From: Linyphia triangularis
Taxonomy: Eukaryota > Arthropoda > Arachnida > Araneae > Linyphiidae
DNA length: 64,000 nt
Direction of reading: 5' to 3'
Assembly: GCA_963978545.1 (NCBI GenBank)
Contig: OZ021727.1
Coordinates: forward strand, 17,124,743-17,188,742
Shown here: positions 36,031 to 49,596 of the stretch, piece by piece
Layout: the number at the start of each line of letters is the position of its first letter
Numbering within the stretch: the first letter of the stretch is position 1
The notes under the pieces: generated by a model
What the model was told of the DNA's origin: nothing
The model's database searches: none
Seen by the model: only the letters and a program-made list of their open reading frames with translations
Translations under genes and position numbers: made by a program

Positions 36031-38985
36031 TTGAACATCGTCCCCCCGTGTATTTTCAATGAGGGAAATAGGCTCAAATACTTTCCTTTTCTTATTTAAA
36101 ATTGCAAATATGTGACGATTTGACTGAGGAATTCGACTCAGGTGATTTTTTCAATAACCCTGGGTCAAAAAAAATTGAAAGAATTCGAAAATGTCGAAAT
36201 TTGAAGTTTTTCGTACGATTAACATGTGGAAAATTAAAAACGAAAATTTTTTATTGTGCACTTTTTGGGACCAACTTTTCAACCACTTATTATTTTCTGA
36301 GTGTTATAAAATTGGAATTGGAGATTCTGCTATATACTAGCTTCAACTTCTTCATAGTAAAGAAATTTTGAAAATTTTACTTTTTGAACAATAATTCATT
36401 TAACATCGTCCCCCCGTGTATTTTCAATGAGGGAAATTAGCTCAAATGCTTGCCTTTTCTGATTTTTTGTTGCGAATATGTGACGATTTGACTGCGGAAT
36501 TCGACTCGGGTGATTTTTTCAATAACCCTGGGTCTAAAAAAATAGGAAGAATTCGAAAATGAAGAAATTTGAAGTTTTCCGTACGATTAACATGTTGAAA
36601 ATTAAAAACGAAAAATTTTGATCGTGTACTTTTTGGGATAAACTTTTGAAAAACTTATTATTTTCTGAGTGTTATTAAATTGGAAATGGAGATTCTGCTA
36701 TATACTAGCTTCCACTTCTTTATTGAAAAATTTTTTTGAAAATTTTACTTTTTGAACAATAATTCATTTACCATCGTCCCCCCGTGTATTTTCAATGAGG
36801 GAAATAGGCTCAAATGCTTGCCTTTTTTGATTTTTTGTTGCGAATAAGTGACGATTTGACTGCGGAATTCGACTCCTGTGACTTTTTCAATAACCCTGGG
36901 TCTAAAAAAATAGGAAGAATTCGAAAATGAAGAAATTTGAAGTTATCCGTACGATTAACATGTAAATTATTAAAAACGAAAAATTTTGATCGTGCACTTT
37001 TTGGGACCATCTTTTGAACCACTTAATATTTTCTGAGTGTTATAAAATTGAAATTTTAGATTCTGCTATATACTAGCTTTAATTTCTTCATAGTAAAAAA
37101 ATTTTGAAAATTTTACATTATGAACAATAATTCATTGAACATCGTCCCCCCGTGTATTTTCAATGAGGGAAATAGGCTCAAATACTTTCCTTTTCTTATT
37201 TTTGGTTGCAAATATGTGACGATTTGACTGCGGAATTCGACTCGGGTGATTTTTTCAATAACCCTGGGTCAAAAAAAAATTGAAAGAATTCGAAAATGTA
37301 GAAATTTGAAGTTTTCCGTACGATTAACATGTGGAAATTTAAAAACTAAAAAATTTGATAGTGCACTTTTTGGGACCAACTTTTGAACCACTTAATATTT
37401 TCTGAGTGTTATAAAATTGAAATTTTAGATTCTGCTATATACTAGCTTCAATTTCTTCATAGTAAAGAAATTTTGAAATTTTTACTTTTTGAACAATAAT
37501 TCATTGAACATCGTCCATCCGTGTATTTTCAATGAGGGAAATAGGATCAAATACTTTCCTTTTCTTATTTAAAATTGCAAATATGTGACGATTTGACTGC
37601 GGAATTCGACTCAGGTGATCTTTTCAATAACCCTGGGTCAAAAAAAATTGAAAGAATTCGAAAATGTCGAAATTTGAATGTTTCCGTACGATTAACATGT
37701 GGAAATTTAAAAATGAAAAAATTTGATAGTGCACTTTTTGAAACCAATTTTTCAACCACTTATTATTTTCTGAGTGTTATAAAATTGGAATTGGAGATTC
37801 TGCTATATACTAGTCTCAATTTCTTCATAGTAAAGATATTTTGAAAATTTTACTTTTTGAACAATAACTCATTGAACATCGTCCCCCCGTGTATTTTCAA
37901 TGAGGGAAAGAGGCTCAAATACTTTCCTTTTCTTATTTTTGGTTGCAAATATGTGACGATTTGACTGCGGAATTCGACTCGGGTGACTTTTTCAATAACC
38001 CTGGGTCAAAAAAAAATTGAAAGAATTCGAAAATGTCGAAATTTGAAGTTTTTCGTACGATTAACATGTGGAAAATTAAAAACGAAATTTTTTTATTGTG
38101 CACTTTTTGAGACCAACTTTTCAACCACTTATTATTTTCTGAGTGTTATAAAATTGGAATTGGAGATTCTGCTATATACTAGTTTCAACTTCTTCATAGT
38201 AAAGAAATTTTGAAAATTTTACTTTTTGAACAATAATTCATTTAACATCGTCCCCCCGTGTATTTTCAATGAGGGAAATTAGCTCAAATGCTTGCCTTTT
38301 CTGATTTTTTGTTGCAAATATGTGACGATTTGACTGCGGAATTCGACTCGGGTGATTTTTTCAATAACCCTGGGTCTAAAAAAATAGGAAGAATTCGAAA
38401 ATGAAGAAATTTGAACTTTTCCGTACGATTAACATGTGGAAAATTAAAAACGTAAAATTTTGATCGTGCACTTTTTGGGACCATCTTTTGAACCACTTAA
38501 TATTTTCTGAGTGTTATAAAATTGAAATTTTAGATTCTGCTATATAATAGCTTCAATTTCTTCATAGTAAAGAAATTTTGAAAATTTTACTTTTTGAACA
38601 ATAATTCATTGAACATCGTCCCCCCGTGTATTTTCAATGAGGGAAATAGGCTCAAATACTTTCCTTTTCTTATTTAAAATTGCAAATATGTGACGATTTG
38701 ACTGCGGAATTCGACTCAGGTGATTTTTTCAATAACCCTGGGTAAAAAAAAAATTGAAAGAATTCGAAAATGTCGAAATTTGAAGTTTTCCGTACGATTA
38801 ACATGTGGAAATTTAAAAACGAAAATTTTGATAGTGCACTTTTTGAAACCAACTTTTCAACCACTTATTATTTTCTGAGTGTTATAAAATTGGAATTGGA
38901 GATTCTGCTATATACTAGCTTCAACTTCTTCATAGTAAAGAAATTTTGAAAATTTTACTTTTTGAACAATAATTCATTGAACATC
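36031..38985 (+). repeat. Block i-j-k-l-m-n-o-p, second complete copy
   Basis: Marks 36113, 36481, 36849, 37217, 37586, 37954, 38323 and 38691, each 8094 bp after its partner at 28019-30597. The first monomer follows class g directly and has an h/i head with a class i body, so one class h monomer is missing. The right end of the match is near 38985, where cgtctccccatg (private a) replaces cgtcctgcgtg. Confidence 0.85.
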
Positions 38986-40079
38986 GTCTCCCCATGTATT
39001 TTCAATGAGGGAAATTAGCTCAAATGCTTGCCTTTTCTGATTTTTTGTTGCGAATATGTGACGATTTGACTGCGGAATTCGACTCGGGTGATTTTTTCAA
39101 TAACCCTGGGTCTAAAAAAATATTAAGAATTCGAAAATTAAGAAATTTGAACTTTTCCGAACGATTAACATGTGGAAAATTAAAAACGAAAAATTTTAAA
39201 CGTGCACTTTTTGGGACCATCTTTTGAACCACTTAATATTTTCTGAGTGTTATAAAATTGAAATTTTAGATTCTGCTATATACTAGCTTCAATTTCTTCA
39301 TAGTAAAGAAATTTTGAAAATTTTAATTTTTGAACAATAATTAATTGAACATCGTCCCCCCGTGTATTTTCAATGAGGGAAATAGGCTCAAATACTTTCC
39401 TTTTCTTATTTAAAATTGCAATTATGTGACGATTTGACGGCGGAATTCGACTCAGGTGATTTTTTCAATTACCCTAAGTAAAAAAAAATTGAAAGAATTC
39501 GAAAATGTCGAAATTCGAAGTTTTCCGTACGATTAACATGTGGAAATTTAAAAACGAAAATTTTGATAGTGCACTTTTTGAAACCAACTTTTCAACCACT
39601 TATTATTTTCTGAGTGTTATAAAATTGGAATTGGAGATTCTGCTATATACTAGCTTCAACTTCTTCATAGTAAAGAAATTTTGAAAATTTTACTTTTTGA
39701 ACAATAATTCATTGAACATCGTCCCCCTGTGTATTTTCAATGAGGGAAATAGGATCAAATACTTTCCTTTTCTTATTTAAAATTGCAAATATGTGACGAT
39801 TTGACTGCGGAATTCGACTCGGGTGATTTTTCAATAAACCTGGGTCAAAAAAAAATTGAAAGAATTCGAAAATGTCGAAATTCGAAGTTTTCCGTACGAT
39901 TAACATGTGGAAATTTAAAAACGAAAATTTTGATAGTGCACTTTTTGAAACCAACTTTTCAACCACTTATTATTTTCTGAGTGTTATAAAATTGGAATTG
40001 GAGATTCTGCTATATACTAGCTTCAACTTCTTCATAGTAAAGAAATTTTGAAAATTTTACTTTTTGAACAATAATTCAT

Positions 40080-40450
40080 TGAACATCGTTCCCCCGTGTA
40101 TTTTCAATGAGGGAAATAGGCTCAAATACTTTCCTTTTCTTATTGAAAATTGAAAATATATGACGATTTGACTGCGGAATTCGACTCAGGTGAATTTTTT
40201 GATAACCCTGGGTCAAAAAAATTTGAAAGAATTCGAATATGTCGAAATTTGAAGTTTTCCGTACGATTAACATGTGGAAAATTAAAAACGAAAATTTTTG
40301 ATAGTGCACTTTTTGGGACCAACTTTTCAACCACTTATTATTTTCTGAGTGTTATTAAATTGGAAGTGGAGATTCTGCTATATACTAGCTTCAACTTCTT
40401 TATAGTAAAGAAATTTTGAAAATTGTACTTTTTGAACAATAATTCATTGA
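40080..40450 (+). repeat. Most diverged monomer of the window
   Basis: Around mark 40161 I count private or rare changes along the whole unit: cgttcccccgtg, cttattgaaaattgaaaa, atatatgacg, ggtgaattttttgataacc, aaaaaaatttgaaag, attcgaatatgtcg, ttggaagtggag, ctttatagtaaag and aaaattgtacttt. Length is still 367-368 bp. Some changes (cgttccccc) recur near 41929. Confidence 0.7.
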
Positions 40451-40969
40451 ACATCGTCCCCCCGTGTATTTTCAATGAGGGAAATAGGCTCAAATACTTT
40501 CCTTTTCTTATTTAAAATTGCAAATATGTGACGATTTGACTGCGGAATTCGACTCAGGTGATTTTTTCAATAACCCTGGGTCAAAAAAAATTTAAAGAAT
40601 TCGGAAATGTCGAAATTTGAAGTTTTTCGTACGATTAACAAGTGGATAATTAAAAACGAAAATTTTTTATTGTGCACTTTTTGAGACCATCTTTTGAACC
40701 ACTTAATATTTTCTGAGTGTTATAAAATTGAAATTTTAGATTCTGCTATATACTAGCTTCAATTTCTTCTTAGTAAAAAAATTTAGAAAATTTTACATTT
40801 TGATCAATAATTCATTGAACATCGTCCCTCCGTGTATTTTCAATGAGGGAAATTAGCTCAAATGCTTGCCTTTTCTGATTTTTTGTTGCGAATATGTGAC
40901 GATTTGACTGCGGAATTCGACTCGGGTGATTTTTTCAATAACCCTGGGTCTAAAAAAATAGGAAGAATT

Positions 40970-40985
40970 CGAAAATGAATTTTCG
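40970..40985. repeat. New perfect short palindrome in one monomer
   Basis: Other A/t monomers read gaaaatgaagaaatttgaac or gaaaattaagaaatttgaac here. This copy reads cgaaaatgaattttcgcac, so cgaaaat (40970-40976), a two-base centre and attttcg (40979-40985) form a perfect inverted repeat. The patch replaces about ten bases and shortens the unit by two. The arms copy the adjacent cgaaaat in reverse complement. Confidence 0.8.
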
Positions 40986-43471
40986 CACTTTTCCGTACGA
41001 TTAACATGTGGAAAATAAAAAACGAAAAATTTTGATCGTGCACTTTTTGGGACCATCTTTTGAACCACTTAATATTTTCTGAGTGTTATAAAATTGAAAT
41101 TTTAGATTCGGCTATATACTAGCTTCAATTTCTTCATAGTAAAAAAATTTAGAAAATTTTACATTTTGAACAATAATTCATTGAACATGGTCCCCCCGTG
41201 TATTTTCAATGAGGGAAATAGGCTCAAATACTTTCCTTTTCTTATTTAAAATTGCAAATATGTGACGATTTGACTGCGGAATTCGACTCGGGGGATTTTT
41301 TCAATAACCCTGGGTCTAAAAAAATAGGAAGAATTCGAAAATTAAGAAATTTGAACTTTTACGAACGATTAACATGTGGAAAATTAAAAACGAAAAATTT
41401 TAAACGTGCACTTTTTGGGACCATCTTTTGAACCACTTAATATTTTCTGAGTGTTATAAAATTGAAATTTTAGATTCTGCTATATACTAGCTTCAATTTC
41501 TTCATAGTAAAAAAATTTAGAAAATTTTACATTTTGAACAATAATTCATTGAACATGGTCCCCCCGTGTATTTTCAATGAGGGAAATAGGCTCAAATACT
41601 TTCCTTTTCTTATTTTTGGTTGAAAATATGTGACGATTTGACTGCGGAATTCGACTCGGGTGATTTTTTCAATAACCCTGGGTCAAAAAAAAATTGAAAG
41701 AATTCGAAAATGTAGAAATTTGAAGTTTTCCGTACGATTAACATGTGGAAATTTAAAAACGAAAATTTTTGATAGTGCACTTTTTGGGACCAACTTTTCA
41801 ACCACTTATTATTTTCTGAGTGTTATAAAATTGGAATTGGAGATTCTGCTATATACTAGCTTCAACTTCTTCATAGTAAAGAAATTTTGAAAATTTTACT
41901 TTTTGAACAATAATTCATTGAACATCGTTCCCCCGTGTATTTTCAATGAGGGAAATAGGCTCAAATAAATTCCTTTTCTTATTTAAAATTGCAAATATGT
42001 GACGATTTGACTGCGGAATTCGACTCAGGTAATTTTTTCAATAACCCTGGGTCAAAAAAAATTGAAAGAATTTGAAAATGTCGAAATTTGAAGTTTTTCG
42101 TACAATTAACAAATGGAAAATTAAAAACGAAATTTTTTTATTGTGCTCTTTTTGGGACCAACTTTTCAACCACTTATTATTTTCTGAGTGTTATAAAATT
42201 GGAATTGGAGATTCTGCTATATACTAGCTTCAACTTCTTCATAGTAAAGAAATTTTGAAAATTTTACTTTTTGAACAATAATTCATTTAACATCGCCTCC
42301 CCGTGTATTTTCAACGAGGGAAATTAGCTCAAATGCTTGCCTTTTCTGATTTTTTAATGCGAATATGTGACGATTTGACTGCGGAATTCGACTCGGGTGA
42401 TTTTTTCAATAACCCTGGGTCTAAAAAAATAGGAAGAATTCGAAAATTAAGAAATTTGAACTTTTCCGAACGATTAACATGTGGAAAATTAAAAACGAAA
42501 AATTTCGATCGTGCACTTTTTGGGACCATCTTTTGAACCACTTAATATTTTCTGAGTGTTATAAAATTGAAATTTTAGATTCTGCTATATACTAGCTTCA
42601 ATTTCTTCATAGTAAAAAAATTTAGAAAATTTTACATTTTAAACAATAATTCATTGAACATGGTCAACCCGTGTATTTTCAATGAGGGAAAGAGGCTCAA
42701 ATACTTTCCTTTTCTTATTTTTGGTTGCAAATATGTGACGATTTGACTGCGGAATTCGACTCGGGTGACTTTTTCAATAACCCTGGGTCAAAAAAAAATT
42801 GAAAGAATTCGAAAATGTCGAAATTTGAAGTTTTTCGTACGATTAACATGTATAAAATTAAAAACGAAAATTTTTTATTGTGCACTTTTTGAGACCAACT
42901 TTTCAACCACTTATTATTTTCTGAGTGTTATAAAATTGGAATTGGAGATTCTGCTATATACTAGCTTCAACTTCTTCATAGTAAAGAAATTTTGAAAATT
43001 TTACTTTTTGAACAATAATTCTTTGAACATCGTCCCCCCGTGTATTTTCAATGAGGGAAATAGGCTCAAATACTTTCCTTTTCTTATTAAAAATTGCAAT
43101 TATGTGACGATTTGACTGCGGAATTCGACTCAGGTGATTTTTTCAATAACCCTGGGTAAAAAAAAATTGAAAGAATTCGAAAATGTCGAAATTTGAAGTT
43201 TTCCGTACGATTAACATGTGGAAATTTAAAAACGAAAATTTTGATAGTGCACTTTTTGAAACCAACTTTTCAACCACTTATTATTTTCTGAGTGTTATAA
43301 AATTGGAATTGGAGATTCTGCTATATACTAGCTTCAACTTCTTCATAGTAAAGAAATTTTGAAAATTTTACTTTTCGAACAATAATTCATTTAACATCGT
43401 CCCCCCGTGTATTTTCAATGAGGGAAATTAGCTCAAATGCTTGCCTTTTCTGATTTTTTGTTGCGAATATG

Positions 43472-43839
43472 TGACGATTTGACTGCGGAATTCGACTCGG
43501 GTGATTTTTTCAATAACCCTGGGTCTAAAAAAATAGGAAGAGTTCGAAAATGAAGAAATTTGAACTTTTCCGTATGATTAACATGTGGAAAATTAAAAAC
43601 GAAAAATTTTGATCGTGCACTTTTTGGGACCATCTTTTGAACCACTTAATATTTTCTGAGTGTTATAAAATTGAAATTTTAGATTCTGCTATATATTAGC
43701 TTCAATTTCTTCATAGTAAAGAAATTTTGAAAATTTTACTTTTTGAACAATAATTCATTGAACAACGTCCCCCCGTGTATTTTCAATGAGGGAAATAGGC
43801 TCAAATACTTTCCTTTTCTTATTTAAAATTGCAATTATG
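43472..43839 (+). repeat. Reference monomer, A head / t body / T2 tail
   Basis: This example of the second major subfamily has the head gcttgccttttctga followed by ttttttgttgcg, just upstream of the phase mark. The body reads gggtctaaaaaaatagg, then gaagaaatttgaac. The tail has gaaccacttaatattttc and gaaattttagattc. It differs from the B/c/T1 monomer at linked positions along its whole length, so the two are separate lineages and not random point variants. Alternation of the two makes the 736 bp dimer seen many times in the window. Confidence 0.85.
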
Positions 43840-45235
43840 TGACGATTTGACTGCGGAATTCGACTCAGGTGATTTTTTCAATAACCCTGGGTCAAAAAAA
43901 AATGAAAGAATTCGAAAATGTCGAAATTTGAAGTTTTCCGTACGATTAACATGTGGAAATTTAAAAACGAAAATTTTGATAGTGCACTTTTTGAAACCAA
44001 CTTTTCAACCACTTATTATTTTCTGAGTGTTATAAAATTGGAATTGGAGATTCTGCTATATCCTAGCTTCAACTTCTTCATAGTAAAGAAATTTTGAAAA
44101 TTTTACTTTTTGAACAATAATTCATTGAACATCGTCCCCCTGTGTATTTTCAATGAGGGAAATAGGATCAAATACTTTCCTTTTCTTATTTAAAATTGCA
44201 AATATGTGACGATTTGACTGCGGAATTCGACTCGGGTGATTTTTCAATAAACCTGGGTCAAAAAAAAATTGAAAGAATTCGAAAATGTCGAAATTTGAAG
44301 TTTTCCGTACGATTAACATGTGGAAAATTAAAAACGAAAAATTTTGATCGTGTACTTTTTGGGATAAACTTTTGAACAACTTAATATTTTCTGAGTGTTA
44401 TTAAATTGGAAATGGAGATTCTGCTATATACTAGCTTCCACTTCTTTAGTGAAAAAAATTTTTGAAAATTTCACTTTTTGAACAATAATTCATTTACCAT
44501 CGTCCCCCCGTGTATTTTCAATGAGGGAAATAGGCTAAAATGCTTGCCTTTTCTGATTTTTTGTTGCGAATAAGTGACGATTTGACTGCGGAATTCGACT
44601 CCTGTGACTTTTTCAATAACCCTGGGTCTAAAAAAATAGGAAGAATTCGATAATGAAGAAATTTGAAGTTATCCGTACGATTAACATGTAAATTATTAAA
44701 AACGAAAAATTTTGATCGTGCATTTTTTGGGACCATCTTTTGAACCACTTAATATTTTCTGAGTGTTATAAAATTGAAATTTTAGATTCTGCAATATACT
44801 AGCTTCAATTTCTTCATAGTAAAGAAATTTTGAAAATTTTACTTTTTGAACAATAATTCATTGAACATCGTCCCCCCGTGTATTTTCAATGAGGGAAATA
44901 GGCTCAAATACTTTCCTTTTCTTATTTAAAATTGCAATTATGTGACGATTTGACTGCGGAATTCGACTCGGGTGATTTTTTCAATAACCCTGGGTCAAAA
45001 AAAATTGAAAGAATTTGAAAATGTCGAAATTTGAAGTTTTTCGTACGATTAACAAGTGGAAAATTAAAAACGAAAATTTTTTATTGTGCTCTTTTTGGGA
45101 CCAACTTTTCAACCACTTATTATTTTCTGAGTGTTATAAAATTGGAATTGGAGATTCTGCTATATACTAGCTTCAACTTCTTCATAGTAAAGAAATTTTG
45201 AAAATTTTACTTTTTGAACAATAATTCATTTAACA

Positions 45236-47318
45236 TCGTCTCCCCGTGTATTTTCAACGAGGGAAATTAGCTCAAATGCTTGCCTTTTCTGATTTTTTAA
45301 TTCGAATATGTGACGATTTGACTGCGGAATTCGACTCGGGTGATTTTTTCAATAACCCTGGGTCTAAAAAAATAGGAAGAATTCGAAAATTAAGAAATTT
45401 GAACTTTTCCGAACGATTAACATGTGGAAAATTAAAAACGAAAAATTTCGATCGAGCACTTTTTGGGACCATCTTTTGAACCACTTAATATTTTCTGAGT
45501 GTTATAAAATTGAAATTTTAGATTCTGCTATATACTAGCTTCAATTTCTTCATAGTAAAAAAATTTAGAAAATTTTACATTTTAAACAATAATTCATTGA
45601 ACATGGTCCCCCCGTGTATTTTCAATGAGGGAAAGAGGCTCAAATACTTTCCTTTTCTTACTTTTGGTTGCAAATATGTGACGATTTGACTGCGGAATTC
45701 GACTCGGGTGACTTTTTCAATAACCCTGGGTCAAAAAAAAATTGAAAGAATTCGAAAATGTCGAAATTTGAAGTTTTTCGTACGATTAACATGTATAAAA
45801 TTAAAAACGAAAATTTTTGATAGTGCACTTTTTGGGATAAACTTTTGAACAACTTAATATTTTCTGAGTGTTATTAAATTGGAAATGGAGATTCTGCTAT
45901 ATACTAGCTTCCACATCTTTAGTGAAAAAATTTTTTGAAAATTTTACTTTTTGAACAATAATTCATTTACCATCGTCCCCCCGTGTATTTTCAATGAGGG
46001 AAATAGGCTAAAATACTTTCCTTTTCTTATTTAAAATTGCAAATATGTGACGATTTGACTGCGGAATTCGACTCGGGTGATTTTTCAATAAACCTGGGTC
46101 AAAAAAAAATTGAAAGAATTCGAAAATGTCGAAATTTGAAGTTTTTCGTACGATTAACATGTATAAAATTAAAAACGAAAATTTTTGATAGTGCACTTTT
46201 TGGGATAAACTTTTGAACAACTTAATATTTTCTGAGTGTTATTAAATTGGAAATGGAGATTCTGCTATATACTAGCTTCCACTTCTTCATAGTAAAGAAA
46301 TTTTGAAAATTTTACATTTTGAACAATAATTCATTGAACATCGTCTCCCCGTGTATTTTCAACGAGGGAAATTAGCTCAAATGCTTGCCTTTTCTGATTT
46401 TTTAATGCGAATATGTGACGATTTGACTGCGGAATTCGACTCGGGTGATTTTTTCAATAACCCTGGGTCTAAAAAAATAGGAAGAATTCGAAAATTAAGA
46501 AATTTGAACTTTTCCGAACGATTAACATGTGGAAAATTAAAAACGAAAAATTTCGATCGAGCACTTTTTGGGACCATCTTTTGAACCACTTAATATTTTC
46601 TGAGTGTTATAAAATTGAAATTTTAGATTCTGCTATATACTAGCTTCAATTTCTTCATAGTAAAAAAATTTAGAAAATTTTACATTTTAAACAATAATTC
46701 ATTGAACATGGTCCCCCCGTGTATTTTCAATGAGGGAAAGAGGCTCAAATACTTTCCTTTTCTTACTTTTGGTTGCAAATATGTGACGATTTGACTGCGG
46801 AATTCGACTCGGGTGACTTTTTCAATAACCCTGGGTCAAAAAAAAATTGTAAGAATTCGAAAATGTCGAAATTTGAAGTTTTTCGTACGATTAACATGTA
46901 TAAAATTAAAAACGAAAATTTTTGATAGTGCACTTTTTGGGATAAACTTTTGAACAACTTAATATTTTCTGAGTGTTATTAAATTGGAAATGGAGATTCT
47001 GCTATATACTAGCTTCCACATCTTTAGTGAAAAAATTTTTTGAAAATTTTACTTTTTGAACAATAATTCATTTACCATCGTCCCCCCGTGTATTTTCAAT
47101 GAGGGAAATAGGCTAAAATACTTTCCTTTTCTTATTTAAAATTGCAAATATGTGACGATTTGACTGCGGAATTCGACTCGGGTGATTTTTCAATAAACCT
47201 GGGTCAAAAAAAAATTGAAAGAATTCGAAAATGTCGAAATTTGAAGTTTTTCGTACGATTAACATGTATAAAATTAAAAACGAAAATTTTTGATAGTGCA
47301 CTTTTTGGGATAAACTTT
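45236..47318 (+). repeat. Three-monomer higher-order repeat, two copies (1105 bp)
   Basis: Marks 45311, 45679, 46048 and then 46416, 46784, 47153, each 1105 bp apart. The unit is an A-like monomer with ttttttaatgcg or ttttttaattcg and cgtctccccgtgtattttc followed by aacgaggg, a B monomer with catgtataaaattaaaaac, and a C monomer with the shortened gtgatttttcaataaacctg. The first two members occur again at 48256 and 48624 (offset 1840, five monomers). Confidence 0.85.
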
Positions 47319-49596
47319 TGAACCACTTAATATTTTCTGAGTGTTATAAAATTGAAATTTTAGATTCTGCAATATACTAGCTTCAATTTCTTCATAGTAA
47401 AGAAATTTTGAAAATTTTACTTTTTGAACAATAATTCATTGAACATCGTCCCCCCGTGTATTTTCAATAAGGGAAATAGGCTCAAATACTTTCCTTTTCT
47501 TATTTTTGGTTGCAAATATGTGACGATTTGACTGCGGAATTCGACTCAGGTGATTTTTTCAATAAACCTGGGTCAAAAAAAATTTAAAGAATTCGAAAAT
47601 GTCGAAATTTGAAGTTTTTCGTTCGATTAACATGTGGAAAATTAAAAACGAAAAATTTTGATCGTGCACTTTTTGGGACCATCTTTTGAACCACTTAATA
47701 TTTTCTGAGTGTTATAAAATTGAAATTTTAGATTCTGCTATATACTAGCTTCAATTTCTTCATAGTAAAGAAATTTTGAAAATTTTACTTTTTGAACAAT
47801 AATTCATTGAACATCGTCCCCCCGTGTATTTTCAATGAGGGAAATAGGCTCAAATACTTTCCTTTTCTTATTTAAAATTGCAATTATGTGACGATTTGAC
47901 TGCGGAATTCGACTCAGGTTTTTTTTCAATAACCCTGGGTCAAAAAAAATTGAAAGAATTTGAAAATGTCGAAATTTGAAGTTTTTCGTACGATTAACAA
48001 GTGGAAAATTAAAAACGAAATTTTTTTATTGTGCTCTTTTTGGGACCAACTTTTCAACCACTTATTATTTTCTGAGTGTTATAAAATTGGAATTGGAGAT
48101 TCTGCTATATACTAGCTTCAACTTCTTCATAGTAAAGAAATTTTGAAAATTTTCCTTTTTGAACAATAATTCATTTAACATCGTCTCCCCGTGTATTTTC
48201 AACGAGGGAAATTAGCTCAAATGCTTGCCTTTTCTGATTTTTTAATGCGAATATGTGACGATTTGACTGCGGAATTCGACTCGGGTGATTTTTTCAATAA
48301 CCCTGGGTCTAAAAAAATAGGAAGAATTCGAAAATTAAGAAATTTGAACTTTTCCGAACGATTAACATGTGGAAAATTAAAAACGAAAAATTTCGATCGA
48401 GCACTTTTTGGGACCATCTTTTGAACCACTTAATATTTTCTGAGTGTTATAAAATTGAAATTTTAGATTCTGCTATATACTAGCTTCAATTTCTTCATAG
48501 TAAAAAAATTTAGAAAATTTTACATTTTAAACAATAATTCATTGAACATGGTCCCCCCGTGTATTTTCAATGAGGGAAAGAGGTTCAAATACTTTCCTTT
48601 TCTTATTTTTCGTTGCAAATATGTGACGATTTGACTGCGGAATTCGACTCGGGTGACTTTTTCAATAACCCTGGGTCAAAAAAAAATTGAAAGAATTCGA
48701 AAATGTCGAAATTTGAAGTTTTTCGTACGATTAACATGTATAAAATTAAAAACGAAAATTTTTTATTGTGCACTTTTTGAGACCAACTTTTCAACCACTT
48801 ATTATTTTCTGAGTGTTATAAAATTGGAATTGGAGATTCTGCTATATACTAGCTTCAACTTCTTCATAGTAAAGAAATTTTGAAAATTTTACTTTTTGAA
48901 CAATAATTCATTGAACATCGTCCCCCCGTGAATTTTCAATGAGGGAAATAGGCTCAAATACTTTCCTTTTCTTATTTAAAATTGCAAATATGTGACGATT
49001 TGACTGCGGAATTCGACTCAGGTGAATTTTTCAATAACCCTGGGTAAAAAAAAATTGAAAGACTTCGAAAATGTCGAAATTTGAAGTTTTCCGTACGATT
49101 AACATGTGGAAATTTAAAAACTAAAAATTCTGATAGTGCACTTTTTGGGACCAACTTTTGAACCACTTAATATTTTCTGAAAGTTATAAAATTGAAATTT
49201 TAGATTCTGCTATATACTAGCTTCAATTTCTTCATAGTAAAGAAATTTTGAAAATTTTACTTTTTGAACAATAATTCATTGAACATCGTCCCTCCGTGTA
49301 TTTTCAATGAGGGAAATAGGCTCAAATACTTTCCTTTTCTTATTAAAAATTGCAATTATGTGACGATTTGACTGCGGAATTCGACTCAGGTGATTTTTTC
49401 AATAACCCTGGGTAAAAAAAAATTGAAAGAATTCGAAAATGTAGAAATGTGAAGTTTTCCGTACGATTAACATGTGGAAAATTAAAAACGAAAAATTTTG
49501 ATTTTGTACTTTTTGGGATAAACTTTTGAACAACTTAATATTTTCTGAGTGTTATTATATTGGAAATGGAGATTCTGCTATATACTAGCTTCCACT
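47319..49596 (+). repeat. Mixed segment between trimer and dimer arrays
   Basis: Marks 47521, 47889, 48256, 48624, 48993 and 49361. The series 47521-48256 matches 58932-59669 (head only) at offset 11411-11413, and 48993-49361 matches 59669 (body)-60038 at 10676-10677. The body at 49361 is class b (aaatgtgaag, gattttgtac) with a T3 tail and leads into a class c monomer. A private change, tctgaaagttata, is near 49177, and a private gtgaattttcaatg is near 48929. Confidence 0.75.

Larger units (their letters stand above)
38986..45235 (+). repeat. Region of weak higher-order structure with more private variants
   Basis: Marks 39059, 39427, 39794, 40161, 40529, 40897, 41263, 41631, 42000, 42368, 42736, 43105, 43472, 43840, 44207, 44575 and 44943. 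Alternation of A/t and B or C/c monomers is visible, but no long block repeats locally. Individual monomers match the right part: 43840 matches 56355 and 61142, and 44207-44575 match 58195-58564 at offset 13988. Several monomers carry many private bases, most of all the one at 40161. This may be older array sequence, or a border between two separately amplified domains. Confidence 0.7.
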
